A stretch of 64,000 nt of DNA. Origin: Lingula anatina. Lineage: Eukaryota > Brachiopoda > Lingulata > Lingulida > Lingulidae. A program made the translations under genes and the position numbers. Under the pieces are notes generated by a model. That model saw only the letters and a list, made by a program, of their open reading frames with translations, ran no database searches and was not told the origin of the DNA. Where the stretch lies: the NCBI RefSeq assembly GCF_001039355.2, contig NW_019775515.1, positions 1 through 64,000 of the forward strand, in the 5' to 3' direction. This document shows positions 22,503 through 34,670 of the stretch, piece by piece. The first letter of the stretch is position 1; every line of letters starts with the position of its first letter.

Positions 22503-22670
22503 CAGGCCCGTAGCCAGCAATTTCAAAAGGGGGGTTCTTTTTCTGAAAAAGTGGACCTTTTTCCATAAAAACTTCATGTACCTAGATCAAATTTTACCCA
22601 GAGTGGACCTTCTCCCAGCAAAAGGGGCAGTTCTTTCGAACCCCCCGAACCCCCCCTGGCTACAGGCCTG
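22503..22670. mobile_element. MITE, family D (copy 1)
   Basis: A 168-bp element with inverted ends CAGGCCCGTAGCCAGC and (read inward) CAGGCCTGTAGCCAGG. The flanks carry AGTTT on both sides (22498-22502 and 22671-22675), a possible 5-bp target duplication. The interior has GTGGACCTT twice and poly-G/poly-C stretches near the ends. A second copy in the opposite orientation is at 29438-29610. Non-coding. Confidence 0.8.
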
Positions 22671-23230
22671 AGTTTAGTGCAGTAAATGTGAAGATAGATT
22701 TCTTTAATTCCATCAATTTATTGTTGTCAATCTGCTCAACACCAAATTGTAATCATTTCAGTTTTGTGCCCCGCAGTAAGTAAAACCTGCAACAGTGGTC
22801 TTTTTCTTGTGCATTATTACCAAGTAACATATTATGTATATAACTCAATACATATACTGAAGCAGACGGGAACAAAACCTTAACATAAATTAAAAGAATT
22901 AATGTTTTTCAACTCCATTTAGAGGCAGTTAAGGCATAACCAGATGAAATTTATCAATTAAAAAAAAAAAAATTATGTGTTATTTTTATAGCTAGCTAGG
23001 GGGTCTGGTAAGATTTTACTGTGAAAATAATGCAATCAGGGAATATTCCTGATGTCCTCAGTTTTTAATTGTATTTACCAACTACTACTCTTTGAGTCCC
23101 AAACTCAAAAATACCCATCAAATAAAGGTTTCAAAAGTCAGAATAAGATTGAAAGTTAAGTTTATAAGTATCTTTGGCTTCATTCAAAATAGTAGACTAA
23201 ATACTCTACAGGTGAAACATGGCAACCCAC
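22671..23230. other. Non-coding stretch, nothing recognised
   Basis: AT-rich sequence without a supported feature. Confidence 0.6.
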
Positions 23231-23356
23231 TAAAAAAGCTTGCCGTCTAACCCGCTAATTATAGATACTGAATGGATTCCCCATGGGGAAGTATTCCCTG
23301 TGGGTCGGCCATATTTGACCCTCAGACTAATTAGTCCACTGTTCTGAATACGGCCT
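23231..23356. mobile_element. MITE-like element, family C (copy 2)
   Basis: Reverse-oriented relative of the copy at 19996. It contains AAGCTTGCCGTCTAACCCGC, ACTGAATGGATTCCCCATGG and GTGGGTCGGCCATATTTGAC, and ends CTGAATACGGCCTT. It is shorter than the copy at 59.4 kb, with degenerate ends. Confidence 0.6.
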
Positions 23357-24729
23357 TTAACAGTGTACTTTAACCAAACAGTGCAGCTGTGAAACAAGAA
23401 GCAGATGACACTGTTGACAGAATTATACAACGCATAGTTTGCACCTGCTGAGACAGAATGTAACTTCGCAGCAGAACCATGTTGGCATAGTTTGTTTTGA
23501 TTGGAGGACAGATCTTGGTGGTGATGCACTGTGAAGTAATGGTCCCTCTGTCTAGAACCATGCTGTTCTTGTCAATTTCTTAGAATTTCTTTTCTCTTTA
23601 TTTTGCTGTGTACCCTGGAGTCTTATAATTGGCAGTATATCATCAAACCTCTTCACTGTGTTCACATAGAACCAAGTTGAAATTTAGATTTCTAAACTCC
23701 TTGCAGTTTGTAGTTTTTTTAGTTCACTAGCTGTTTTATCGCCAATTGAGGGCATGAAGAGAGTGGATGGCATTACAAATTGGCTTTTCCAGACATCATT
23801 GTTTTAACTTCATTGACTAGTAATGTGAGTCAGTTTAACAGTGTTACATCTGTGAAAACTGAAGGACAGTGGACACCTTGCTCAGATATTTTTGGGGACA
23901 AACTTCTCACTAGTCCCCCCCCCCAAAAAAAAAAAAAAATTAAGCTCACAATGACACTTCCTAATTTTTAATAGTGGGTAATAACATGCTTAAAATCAAA
24001 TTTGATGGGACATGCGAGGATTTAAATTTTTTTAAAAATCTGTTGGTTTTTAGTCAAATGTTTTTTTACTAAATACACCAAATTGACAAAAAAAGTCATT
24101 TATTTGGAAACTTATCATAAAACTTATTTTAAAACTTTTAATATTGACTTTTTCTGTCAAGTTTATTCAATAAAATAATAAAATGTTATTCATATGCATC
24201 TGACATTTTGCCATGACTTGATGTAAAAAAAATTAACTTAGAAATTTAGGCGCTCTAAACAAAGTTTCGATGGACATTTTGTTTTTAGTTTTGTGCCATC
24301 AGCAGCAGCCTGCCTCAGAATGAGGGACACATTGTTTTCAATGCAGGAATGTTACAATGGCGCAGGCCAGATGTAACACTGGTTTGGAAGAGATGTATTA
24401 CATGTAAATGACAGTGTATATTTTACAGCAGGAAAATGAGAATCAGGTACGGGCAGTTAACTTAATGCTGGCACTGATATGACAAAAGGCACTCATAAAA
24501 AAGAACTGCATCACACTTTGTTTGACCAAATGTCAACAAAATTTTGAAATAAATGTAGTCAACAATGCATCTAAGTGCTGCAAATTGTGTCATTTGTTGC
24601 TGTGATGAATTCAGACTATATTAACACACAATTCCCATGCTTATGCCTACAACCATTCAGCTTTAATTGGTTAACAAATGCTGTTGGTAAAATCTGTCTG
24701 GCAGGAGGCAATGGTGTCTGGCTGCCTTA
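23357..24729. other. Non-coding stretch, nothing recognised
   Basis: AT-rich, with a C-run plus A-run at 23916-23940. An 18-nt segment at about 24432-24449 sits between a weak AG and a GT; it is too short to support as an exon. Confidence 0.55.
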
Positions 24730-24944
24730 GACCCCATTTCCAGAGATTAGATCGCTCTACTTTAGATCGACCTAACTTCCTGGGGGTTCACGCTAAATAG
24801 CTGTCAGCTGGGCGGACACGAAAGTTAATTACCCCCTTATAGCTTGTAGTAGGCGGGATGGACATTTAAGCCGAATTATCTGACAGTAATCTAGTGAGAC
24901 TCCCCGCGGGGATAGATCGATCTAAAATCTCTGGGAATACAGCC
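24730..24944. mobile_element. Short MITE, family M (copy 4)
   Basis: A 215-bp element nearly identical to the copy at 8172-8390, including GACCCCATTTCCAGAGATTA at the left, GCTTGTAGTAGGCGGGA inside, and ATCTCTGGGAATACAGCC at the right. The left flank is TTA and the right ATA. The high identity of these two copies suggests recent activity. Confidence 0.85.
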
Positions 24945-26299
24945 ATAGTCTTAGATATGTCTTTAAGCATTGTCTCCAGCTTGGTGGAACCTCATCTTGC
25001 AGGTTTATATCAGTATATCTATTAGAAAATTATCCCTGGGTGTGTTCTAAGTAGAACAGCCCTGAGCCGAGCAAAATGTCACTTTNTCAGCCATTAGAAA
25101 TCAATTCATGCTGTCTTCAGATTAGATACTCCCATTTCCTGCAGTTATTGAAATCTATTTATAATTGTACGGTCTTCACTTGCAGCCTGGGTCAGGTCTG
25201 ATGATTTTTCAACAAGTTTTCTTTTTTTTGTGTGCAAGTTGGCAGAAAAGTATCAAATTTTGCAGCCTATATTGCTTTGATTAGTTAATGTAACTGTCTA
25301 TTTCTGGATGGGTAATTAAAACAATTATAATTGTATTTACATCTGAAATATGCCAAAAAAATTAAACAGTTTGTTGAACTGTAAGTATTTAAAATTTTTT
25401 GGTGGCAAGTAGAAGGGTTGCCTTGGGCCTCAGTCTTGAATAGATCCTACTGGATTTTAGAATCATTTAGAAAAAAATTGTAATCAACCACTTATGGTGT
25501 ACTCTGGATGATTTAAATGCATTAAAAGAAATAAAAAAATAAAAACAGACATGCAAATGTACCTACCGATACCAAGTCACGATGTTGCTGACACTTCAAA
25601 AATCTTCTATCAGAAAAATGTTATTTTAACTTCTATAATCAATTTCCTCTTCTAATTGAAGAAGTCCTAATACTTCACATTCTTTTGCAGTTTTCCAAAC
25701 CTCCTCTCTGCCAGACTGTGTGTAAAGTTTATATTCTCATCTCAGTGTTTATCTGCAACAGATATTTAGCCATCATTCTGCATGTTTAACTCCACCTAGC
25801 TCTATGTTAATACAGATCGGGTCTGTTTTCTGGTATTTATACTGCATATTCTAACCAATCACCAAGCATTGCTATCAAGCTCATTGGACAACTTACTCTT
25901 AACTTTTAGGTCTTATTAACTACAGTTAGGTCTGACTGTGTTAATTGTGAAATGTGACAGTTGCATGACACAGATTTATTTCAGAGAAAATGTTTGTCTG
26001 AATTGAAGTATGTGTGTGCATGCAGATCTTCCTACTTGGACAATTTCTTGGTTATTATCATTTTTGTCAAATTTTTGTCAAATTTTTCCTATCAGCATTT
26101 TGTTTTTTGGCAGTTGTATTAAAAGCTTCATGTAGATATAGAACAAAGAAGGATTTTTTTAAAACAAAAAGGGGGAAACTTGCAGAAGTTTAAATGATTT
26201 AAGTGTGCAGATTCCATATATAGAATTAACAGATTTATAAATTTACCAACTCACCATGGTAAGACATACTTCCTATGGTCTGATTCCAGGGTTTAGAGC
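24945..26299. other. Non-coding stretch, nothing recognised
   Basis: AT-rich, with a single N at 25086. No supported feature. Confidence 0.6.
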
Positions 26300-26990
26300 A
26301 AGGACAGGAGCCATTGGCAAAGACGTTACCATGGCAGTGACAGTACCATGACGGAGATGGTACCATGCAGGGGCGTAACCAGACCTTTTAAAATTGTACG
26401 CACAGATTTTGAAAATTCCCAGGTACGATTATATTCCATGAAAAATACACTAAATTTATGGAGAATAATATCATGGTTGGCTCAAAAATTGTACGCACAG
26501 TGCATCCGTGCGTATGCCTGGTTACGCCCCTGCCATGATAAGGACAGTACCATGACAGAGATGTTACCATGGCAGTGACGGTACCATGACGGAGATGGTA
26601 CCATGACAAGGACGGTACCATGACAGAGATGGTACCATGACAAGGACAGTGCCGTGACGGAGATGGTACCATGATAAGGACGGTACCATGGCAGAGATGG
26701 TACCATGAAAAGAATGGTACCATGATAGAGATGGTACCATGATAAGGACGGTACCATGACGGAGATGGTACCATGATAAGAACTGTACCATGACGGAGAT
26801 GGTACCATAATAAGGACGGTACCATTTACAGGGATGGTACCATTGGCACAGATGGCATCATTAACAGAAATGGAACCATTGGTAGGGACATTACCATTGC
26901 AGGGATGGTAACATTGCAGAAATGATATTATTGGCAAGGTCGGTACCAAGGCAAGGGATGGCACCTTGGTAGAGTCAGTCCGTGGCAGGT
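26300..26990. repeat. 17-bp GGTACC minisatellite (34-bp dimer)
   Basis: Tandem 17-bp units alternate between GGTACCATGACGGAGAT and GGTACCATGATAAGGAC types, giving a 34-bp dimer period. The centre (about 26540-26830) is regular; both edges are increasingly diverged, as in an array that renews itself from the middle. Since 17 is not a multiple of three and the unit has no stop word on the minus strand, all three minus frames stay open and read HGT/SWY-type repeats. These are artefacts of the period. A MITE has inserted at 26367. Confidence 0.92.
26367..26533. mobile_element. MITE, family G, inserted in the minisatellite
   Basis: A 167-bp element with inverted ends GCAGGGGCGTAACCAG and (read inward) GCAGGGGCGTAACCAG, flanked by CAT on both sides. 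A 15-bp word AAATTGTACGCACAG appears near each end as a direct repeat. It interrupts the GGTACC array, so it inserted after the array existed. Non-coding. Confidence 0.85.
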
Positions 26991-29437
26991 TCCATAGTAT
27001 ATGACATATGACCAACTCTCAGATGTTAACCTAACCTAACACTACCCCAGACAGGAGAATGTACCAAGATCCCAGACAACACACTGTACTAAGAATGAGA
27101 CCAAAAATGCAGCACAAAGCCACAGGTTTTTTCCCTTGTTACCAGACACTTAAAACAGGATGAAATGTGAATAATTTATACACTAAACTCTGACCTGAGT
27201 GACCTCAAACTGGGCCATTTCCTCCCCAAGGTGAGTTTTCATGTTAGTGAATTGATCATCAGTGTCCTGCCTGATCTTAGTTTCAGTTAAATTCAAGGTG
27301 TTTTCAAGTGTGAATGTTGATGTCAAATGAGGCGTTGCAGATCTTTCAACTGCCTGCTGAGAGTTTGCTGTAGAAATTATATAAATTAGTATGATGATGA
27401 CTGGTAAGGAATCTCACTAGTGCATGTCTCTCATGTGGAATGTTTCAGTCAAACTGGGTGTATCCAAGTTTACATTAGAGATACACTCCACCAAGAGTGC
27501 ACTCCATGAATAATAACGATAGAAATCTGCCTAATTAATTAAAAAGTGTTTCTGACAGGAAATTCAGTAGGGGATGTCATGATTTACAGGAAATTTAAGA
27601 AAAAATTCAGCACAGTTTAATTTGCTGCCAAAATGAGTTAGTATTAAAGCTAGCCAGTGGGCATCTGATTGTGAAACTGCCTGTATTCATAACTGTACAG
27701 TTCAAGTAAATATTAGGAAATGAACATCAGGAGTAATGTGCCCAAGGTGTCCCACCTTTCCTGTTCATCAGTACCTGGTATTGGTGGCATTGGATCTTTG
27801 TCTTTGAAGAAAGATATGCATCATATCCTTATTTGTAACAATAATTGTCCGTGAAAGTAACAACTAATTTAGAGTGCCTGAGAATGCAATTTCCTTAATA
27901 ACACTTAACCATGGTTTGGTTATTGTAATGCAAACTTGTGACATTTATACACTTGAACATAGTTCATGGCATATTTTAAGAAAAGGTGAAAGCTACATGT
28001 AGGTCATACTGGTATTTTCTGTAGTTATTGAATTGTACAATTATACAAAAATATCCATGCACATGCACATGGGGAGATCATTCTTCTTCCTGCATTATAA
28101 AAAAATCAATTCTTTGGGATAAAAACTGTTCCCAAGTGAACTACATTTATAAAGTACATCCACATAACATCTGACAATAAACTGTTAACATTGTATGCTT
28201 TTAATTTGAATTAAATTGCTTTTTACACACTGAAAGATATCAGTATGCCATTTGTTTTTAATGGTATGCGCCACTTATGATTGAATTTTTGTAATTGTTA
28301 GTACAGTAATTGGGGAAAATGACTGCCATTTCATATCAGACAGAAATGAAATATGGGTGGAGTTAAAAAAGTGATATAGTAAGTAGGAAGATAAATATGT
28401 TGAATGTCATTTTAATTTGAAAAAAAAACTTTTAATGGAGCTATACAGGATGTTCTCTTGGTGTAATCCAAGGAGTATTTTTATAGTTCATTGAACAAAA
28501 ATAATGTCAGGAAAGTGTCATGAAAGCTGACAACTTTATATAACAATCTCAGTGCTTAGAAAAGTATGAAGAATATAAATGTTAAAGGTCATTTTAACCT
28601 TACGGATTATTATTGTAAATTCCCACAAATTTCGTGTTTCACGCTGTTTTGTCAATAATAAAAAAATCGATTTTCTGACATGAGTTAAGCTCACATTGAA
28701 TAATCTTTTTTTCCGAAACTGCTCAGAAAACATCTTAAGCATAAACACTTTCTGATTCATTTTGTATCAATTTACTGATTGTTAGGTGCTGTTTATATGG
28801 TGTAAATTTCATTAATGGTTACATTTTTCTTTCAGCCCTACCACAGTTCAAATCATCAAAGAGTTTTTAGTAGTTTTGGTCATTTCACAACAAATATATA
28901 TAATTTCTGATAGAGAGGAGAAGGTGTCTTGTCAAATATGGTTGGTTGCGAAGATGAAGTAAACAACTTTGATCCCTGTCTTCGACCAAAACACTCCACT
29001 TGACCTAACCGGGATAGTGGCCTGAACATCTGATAAACATGTCTGAAAAGGGAATGAAAAATAAAAAAAAAGAGTCAACCTCAAGTGGGTAATTAAACCC
29101 AGCCCATCTGATGATGTTTTAATAAGGAAAAAAAACATATCATTGGTGTAACTTGATTAAGTTTTCAAGAGGCAGATGTCAGTCTTCACTCAGAGAGGTT
29201 GTTCATCAGTCGTCAGGCTCTTCAGATGCGCCATTAACCTGTCTTCATGTTACATATTTTTCAGAGATCTCACTCATTTGTTGAGTGCCGTCTGCTTGGT
29301 TGATTGCCAATATGGCCACTGTTGGTGGAGCTTCAGTCCCATTCACTCACGTTACTTCTACACATTTCATTTAATGTGACTACGTGGCTAAAGAAACTAT
29401 AAATTAAATAATGTCAAACTGAATCCACAGCATACTG
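26991..29437. other. Non-coding stretch, nothing recognised
   Basis: AT-rich, only short frames. No supported feature. Confidence 0.6.
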
Positions 29438-29610
29438 AGGCCTGTAGCCAGGGGGGTGGGTGGTCAAAAGAATTCCTCTTTTTGCTGGGGAAAAGGTCTC
29501 CTCTGCGTACAATTTTATCTAGATACATGAAGGTACATGTATTGTGGTTATAGGTCCAACTTTTTCAGAAAAAAGAACTCCCCCTTTTGAAATTGCTGGC
29601 TACAGGCCTG
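29438..29610. mobile_element. MITE, family D (copy 2, inverted)
   Basis: Left end AGGCCTGTAGCCAGGGGGG; right end read inward CAGGCCTGTAGCCAGC. It is the reverse-orientation counterpart of the element at 22503-22670, sharing CTTTTTGCTGGGGAAAAGG, AACTTTTTCAGAAAAAAGAA and CCCCCTTTTGAAATTGCTGG. Confidence 0.8.
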
Positions 29611-29980
29611 ACAGTGTTCAGTAATCAACTTTGGTTTCTTTTAATCATTCATATTTTCACCCAGTGAGTGCTCACAAAAAAGTCAAAGTTGATCTAAGCG
29701 TGGCCTGGGAAACGCACTATCACATACTAGTACCGATGTAAAACAATTTGCCTCAGTTTGGGTTAGAAGTGGGAGTACACACATCACAATTAAGAGGAGT
29801 TCAGTCATGTGGAAAATGCACAATGTATAGCAACCAAAAAAGGACAGGAAGGAAATGATAGGTTTCCAGTCGGTTCTACAATTATTTGATAGGAAATTAA
29901 AAGAATGAAGTATATTTTATACCTGCCTGTCACTTTTCTGTTATCTGTTCATTTGTGCTGTCTTTCCGTATGTCAGTTAA

Positions 29981-30250
29981 GGCTTCATTCACATGCAATG
30001 TCTATTTTCTAAATTCTATTTTCTATTCGCGGTATGTCTTATGATCACGGTCTGTGCCCTGAATATCCCACGGCGTAATTACTGGCAGCGCGAGCCAGTT
30101 ACTATAAGTTACTGGCAGCGCGAGTATAGTAACTGGCTCGCGCTGCCAGTAATTACGCCGCGGGATATTCAGGGCACAGACCGGGATCATAAGACATACC
30201 GCGAATAGAAAATAGAATTTAGAAAATAGACATTGCATGTGAACAAAGCC
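29981..30250. mobile_element. 270-bp foldback (palindromic) element with TTAA flanks
   Basis: The two halves are near-perfect reverse complements: the left arm starts GGCTTCATTCACATGCAATG, the right end read inward starts GGCTTTGTTCACATGCAATG, with arms of about 120 bp and about 25 bp of partly repeated spacer (a GTTACTGGCAGCGCGAG word occurs in both). TTAA flanks it on both sides (29977-29980 and 30251-30254), as expected for piggyBac-like or Kolobok-like insertion. Almost the same 71-codon frame reads on both strands (29993-30208 plus, 30023-30238 minus) simply because the DNA is palindromic; it is not evidence of a protein. The arms differ by only a few bases, so it is young or kept equal by conversion. 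Confidence 0.9.
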
Positions 30251-30254
30251 TTAA

Positions 30255-32340
30255 TGTCCTTCCCCCTTATCTTTCTGATTGATAATCTTCATGGTAGTCC
30301 AACCATTCTGTTTTTATTTATCATCAGAAAGAGTTTTATTTATTTGTTCATTTATGGTCTTATCTATTTATCAATTGATTTTGTTTAATTTGTTAATTAT
30401 TACTTGTTAAATTTTTTCCAGTTATTCTGCTGCCATTTACCTTTATCTCATTCACTTGCTCACTTTTTAATGAGGTTGACTTTCTCAAGAAAAAAAAGAA
30501 AAGAAAAAAGTTAATGAAAACCTATTGAATTCCTCTAATGGTACTTAAACCTGTGTTCTGAATCCCTGTGATGTGTTAACTGTTACCTCCATTGCCTCTA
30601 GCTATACACATGTACTTCTGCTGCGAAGTAGGAGATTTAGTGTTTTTTAAGCTGAAAAAAGCCCCCACTTTTTTCTTGTTTCTCAAACTCTTGTCTTTTT
30701 TAATTAGATGAAACCATTGAACACAGAGAGAAGCGACGGGAAAAGGGGGAGTGCAAATTTTTTTCATTCTGAAAGGCTTCTAGGTATTAAGTTTTTTTTT
30801 TTTTTTAATTTGGTGTTTGAAGAAACCCTTGAGCATTTTTGGTTCCTGGCAACTCTCTTCAAACTCTCTATGTGGTGTGCGGGTGCATGTCTTTAACAAA
30901 TAGCAGTCTTTATTAAACTGAACATTTTACCCCATGAGTTGTGTGGTCAGAATTGTCAAGAATCTTTGACTCTTTCAGGTGAAATTCTTTGTAGATTCCT
31001 GTCAGGTGACTGCATCTCCTTGTGTACAAAATATCTTCCTTAAGTCGTGTTTCTACTGAAGATGGTGCAGCTAAACTTGGTACAACTACAACTTTACCCA
31101 GTGGGCTGGCAGGTAATACAGGGCACTTATCTTGTTTATCAAAAGCTCTATGGTAGCTCAGGACAGACCCCAAATTAAAGGACTGGCAGACAAAACAGCA
31201 AAGAGATTGAGACTGCCACCTTAAGTAAGCAAAAATTATACACAATAATGTTATTTTGGTAGCACAAGACATACCCCAATTGAAAGTGGTGGATGGTGGG
31301 ACAGCAAAGAAATTGGGGTTGGTGCCTTTGGTGAGATATATTTAATTGTAATCAGACAGAACACTAAGCTGGGTCGGTCCATGATGAGTGGAAATGCGTC
31401 TCCTGATGTCTGTTGTCTGGTCAGGTGAGATCAGGTGTGTTATTAAACTGTTGCCATGATTTAAAATGAAAAAATAAAAAAAAATTAAATATTTGATAAA
31501 ACTACTGGGCAACTATACATTGTATATTTGTTCATTTTTTATTTCATTAATGTGTTTGTAATTTATAAGTTTTAAAGTTTTAAAATGAAGTCTGTTTCAG
31601 TTCTTTAAATGTTTCTGTTTCTGACAAGTTAAATATATTTGTTTTTGTTTTTTTTTTAATAAGTATTGAGCCAAAGTTGTGAACATGGGGGAAATGATTT
31701 AGAAATGTTCACGATGTTGTAGATAATTTCACAATGCAGCAACTTAAAGCTTTCCCAACCTTTTCCTCTGTCATAATAGATAATTAAACTGTTTTTCAGC
31801 CCATGTTCTCAGCCTGAACTTAGAAAACTATTCAGATTTATACCTGTGTCTTCAATTTAGACATGTGCATTTATCTGTTAAGAAATTACACTAAAATTGA
31901 AATCTGTGTTTAGTTTGACATTTGGCCCTGCAGGTTCCTAATAGGTCTAGATCACATCAACTGTGCTGGTTGGCATTCTGGGCTCTAACATACATCCCGC
32001 ACAACTGTTCACTGTCTCATTCTATTCTCGTTCCATCCTGGCGAAGATGTTCAACAGCGAGTTTGGTGATCTGTGATATTTAACCCGCTGAGGTGAAATA
32101 AGTCAAAGTTGTTAAACCTTTAAGTTCTTCTGTCAAATCTAAGGATAGTGCATTATTTATATATTTATTTAAGGTTATAAGAAATATTGACAAAAATATA
32201 TCAGTATTACTTAAGACTGTTACTTCCTTCTGAAGTGTTTTAACAAGAAAAAAATTGTTAAACCTCGGAAATTAAGTAGCTGCCTGCTTGTACCCCATAC
32301 TGTTTTACATTGTGAAATGCTGAAAAGTTGAAATGTTTTA
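30255..32340. other. Non-coding stretch, nothing recognised
   Basis: AT-rich. A minus-strand frame of 119 codons (30913-31272) has no recognised domain and is within chance length for this much DNA. Confidence 0.55.
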
Positions 32341-32343
32341 TTT

Positions 32344-32446
32344 ATTGTACCACCAGCGTAGGCGCTGGCGGTACACATGGTTTTAGTCCCGACCCGCATG
32401 TTCCGCCGGCTCCGCCGGCTCCTCTGGCTCCGCCGCCATCTCACCG
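32344..32446. other. Isolated GC-rich, CpG-dense block
   Basis: About 100 bp with a dozen CpG dinucleotides in otherwise AT-rich DNA. It starts with a 28-bp hairpin (GTACCACCAGCG, loop TAGG, CGCTGGCGGTAC; one mismatch; 32347-32374) and continues with CCGCCGGCTCCG repeats. On the minus strand it offers a start within GAGATGGCGGCGGAG (YY1-like) and an 18-codon frame MAAEPEEPAEPAEHAGRD ending at 32383. An ambiguous base follows at 32447. It could be a tiny promoter, a repeat, or a foreign or misjoined piece; I cannot decide. Confidence 0.4.
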
Positions 32447-32447
32447 N

Positions 32448-34635
32448 TATTCTGTTCATGTGGCACCTTAAATTAAATTTGAGGAAAGATTACAATACCA
32501 AGTGCCTGTCAAGCGGGGCTGGGGGGGGGGAGGCTGGGGGGGGAGGTAAACACAGAACTGCACTACATTTTACACCACTTTCTATTTCTATATTTATACT
32601 TGAAGTAATAACCATTTGTTCTTGAAATTCTAACCAGTTCAACTGTGACTAACTTCAACTAATACTTATTAAGATGGAAATTCCCCCCCACCCCTTCCAT
32701 TTTCACTTCTTAAACTTGACCTTGTTTCTGAAAGGTTCCGTATGATCCTGAAAAGACCACATGCTGCTCATTATATGAGTTTACCTGTGAGTTTTTTACC
32801 ACCCTCCCTGCTTCCATTAAAGTTATGCTCGGGTGGCCGTCATTATTTCATCAAAGGCAAACAGAAACCATAAACACACTGTTATATCCCCCACCAGCCG
32901 CTGATTAGTTTTTTTACGACAACGTGTTTAAAAGTATTAAAGATGAGGAGCATTCTTCATCATGACTCCTGACCTATGAAAACCTATTAGTTTTTCAGTG
33001 ATGCGTAAAAATTAGCTGCAGGAAATGAGACAAGGAGCTTTGAATGAAGCAGAAAACGGAAATGCTGCAAAGTGTTGTTTATACAAGCCGTATGCTGGTT
33101 TATGATCATACAAATATTTGAATAACTGGGATATCTTTTCAACGTAAAGATGAAATGCAGAATTTTCATGTCATGTACATATATTTGATTTATTTAAAAC
33201 AATATTAGTTTTAGAATAGTATTATCTGGTGTCCTTACCTCTTGTTACTTTTTTTCAGGTTTTTTATTCTGAAGTGTCATCTCACTTGACCACACATTGT
33301 AAACCATTTTTCCAAAAAATTTGATCATTTAGAAAGTATATATCTGTGTTTTAATTTGTGCTTCACAATTTAAATTTATATAAATAAATCATCAGCGCTT
33401 TATTAGTATATGCATGCATTGTTGAAAACTTAGAAGCTAAATGTTTATAATAAATTAAGTTGTTAAACACTCATTGAAATTCAATTAATCTACCCCTATG
33501 CTTTGAATTCTGTAACCATTGTTGTTGTTGTCATGGAAACTTTACATGTAGGGTGTGAGCATGTGTCTTCCTGCTGATTTGCTGGGCTTATTTGTTCAAC
33601 AGATATTTGAGCTGCAAATGGTCAGTTCTTTATTTAGTACATACCACTTTCAATCTGGGTTGTTATATTGATTGGCACTATATAAACAGCCAGTGGTCAA
33701 ACTGTTGTGGACATAATTGATTGGTTTCATGTCCTGTTGAGGTCATGTGGGGATAGAAAGGGTGTGTTCAGACAAGACCTAAGTAATCCGTCCCACAGTT
33801 GATTCAAATGGATCCCCTAATCCCTGATCTGGACTGTCTGATTTGGCAGGAGTGATGATAATCAAGTATGTTGCTCTTTAATCAAAAATAAACCACACGG
33901 ACAACTTCCAGTTTGATCATGATTAATTAGCCATGTTGAATGAGGTTCTTTATTGGGCGGACATTTGGACTGAAAGAGGTGCCTTAAAATACCTAGTGTA
34001 GACATACCCCTGATGTTTTCTGGCAAGTGTTCACATATTTGCAATGTTTTAAACATAAATAATTGAATTAAATGATTGAAACCTGTTAGCTCTTATATAT
34101 GCAGTCTATCAATTTAATACAAAAGGAACATGTACCGGCATCCCTCCTTGTCTGAAATCAAGGTAACTTGTAGGATCTTGATCCCAGACATCTACGTTCA
34201 GTGTACAATAAACAGGTACATCATTTATTTAAAAAACCTAAAACCACATCTTTACTGTCCTGGCATAGGGATGTGATCCACCATTACTGTTACTGTAACT
34301 TGTGTTTAAACACCTCATTCTCAATGGCAGGTGCCTGTTTATTTACAAGTCATACTGGCAGCTTCCACAGAGAGTAGTGGCCTTTCAGCACTTAATGTTA
34401 CTTCAGTGTCATGTCACTTAGAATAGAGCCAGTTCAGTGTTCATTTACTTATTTCTGTTTACAGATAGAACACTTCCCCACTGAGCAGACTGTAACAACA
34501 TTTCTGTCCTGGAGAGTGCTTCATGTTATCCACTCTCTCTGTCTTTTACCTGAGTTTAATTCATTATCAATATTTAGATGACCCTTTAAAACTTGGTGTG
34601 TAAAAAATAAAATGAATGGTAATGATGAAGTAAAT

Positions 34636-34636
<1 letters not shown>
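32448..34636. other. Non-coding stretch, possible decayed MITE at 33.76-34.01 kb
   Basis: No gene is recognised. G-runs lie near 32518-32545. At 33759-34014 the ends look loosely inverted (GGGTGTGTTCAGACAAGACC and, read inward, GGGGTATGTCTACACTAGGT), which may be an old MITE; the match is imperfect and no target duplication was found. Confidence 0.4.

Positions 34637-34666
<30 letters not shown>
34637..34666. repeat. (ATT)n microsatellite
   Basis: Ten or so perfect ATT units. Confidence 0.9.

Positions 34667-34670
<4 letters not shown>

Noticed and set aside
24432-24449. 18-nt microexon-like segment (acceptor AG, then CAG|GTACGG)
   Set aside because: Such short AG-GT pairs are frequent by chance in 64 kb, and no neighbouring exons were found.
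26388-27015. Long minus-strand frames rich in HGT, SWY and MVPS words
   Set aside because: They are read in all three frames of a 17-bp repeat without stop words; the period forces this and no start, splice or domain evidence exists.
29993-30238. Two near-identical 71-codon proteins on opposite strands
   Set aside because: The DNA is a palindrome, so any frame in one arm recurs on the other strand. No domain or gene signal.
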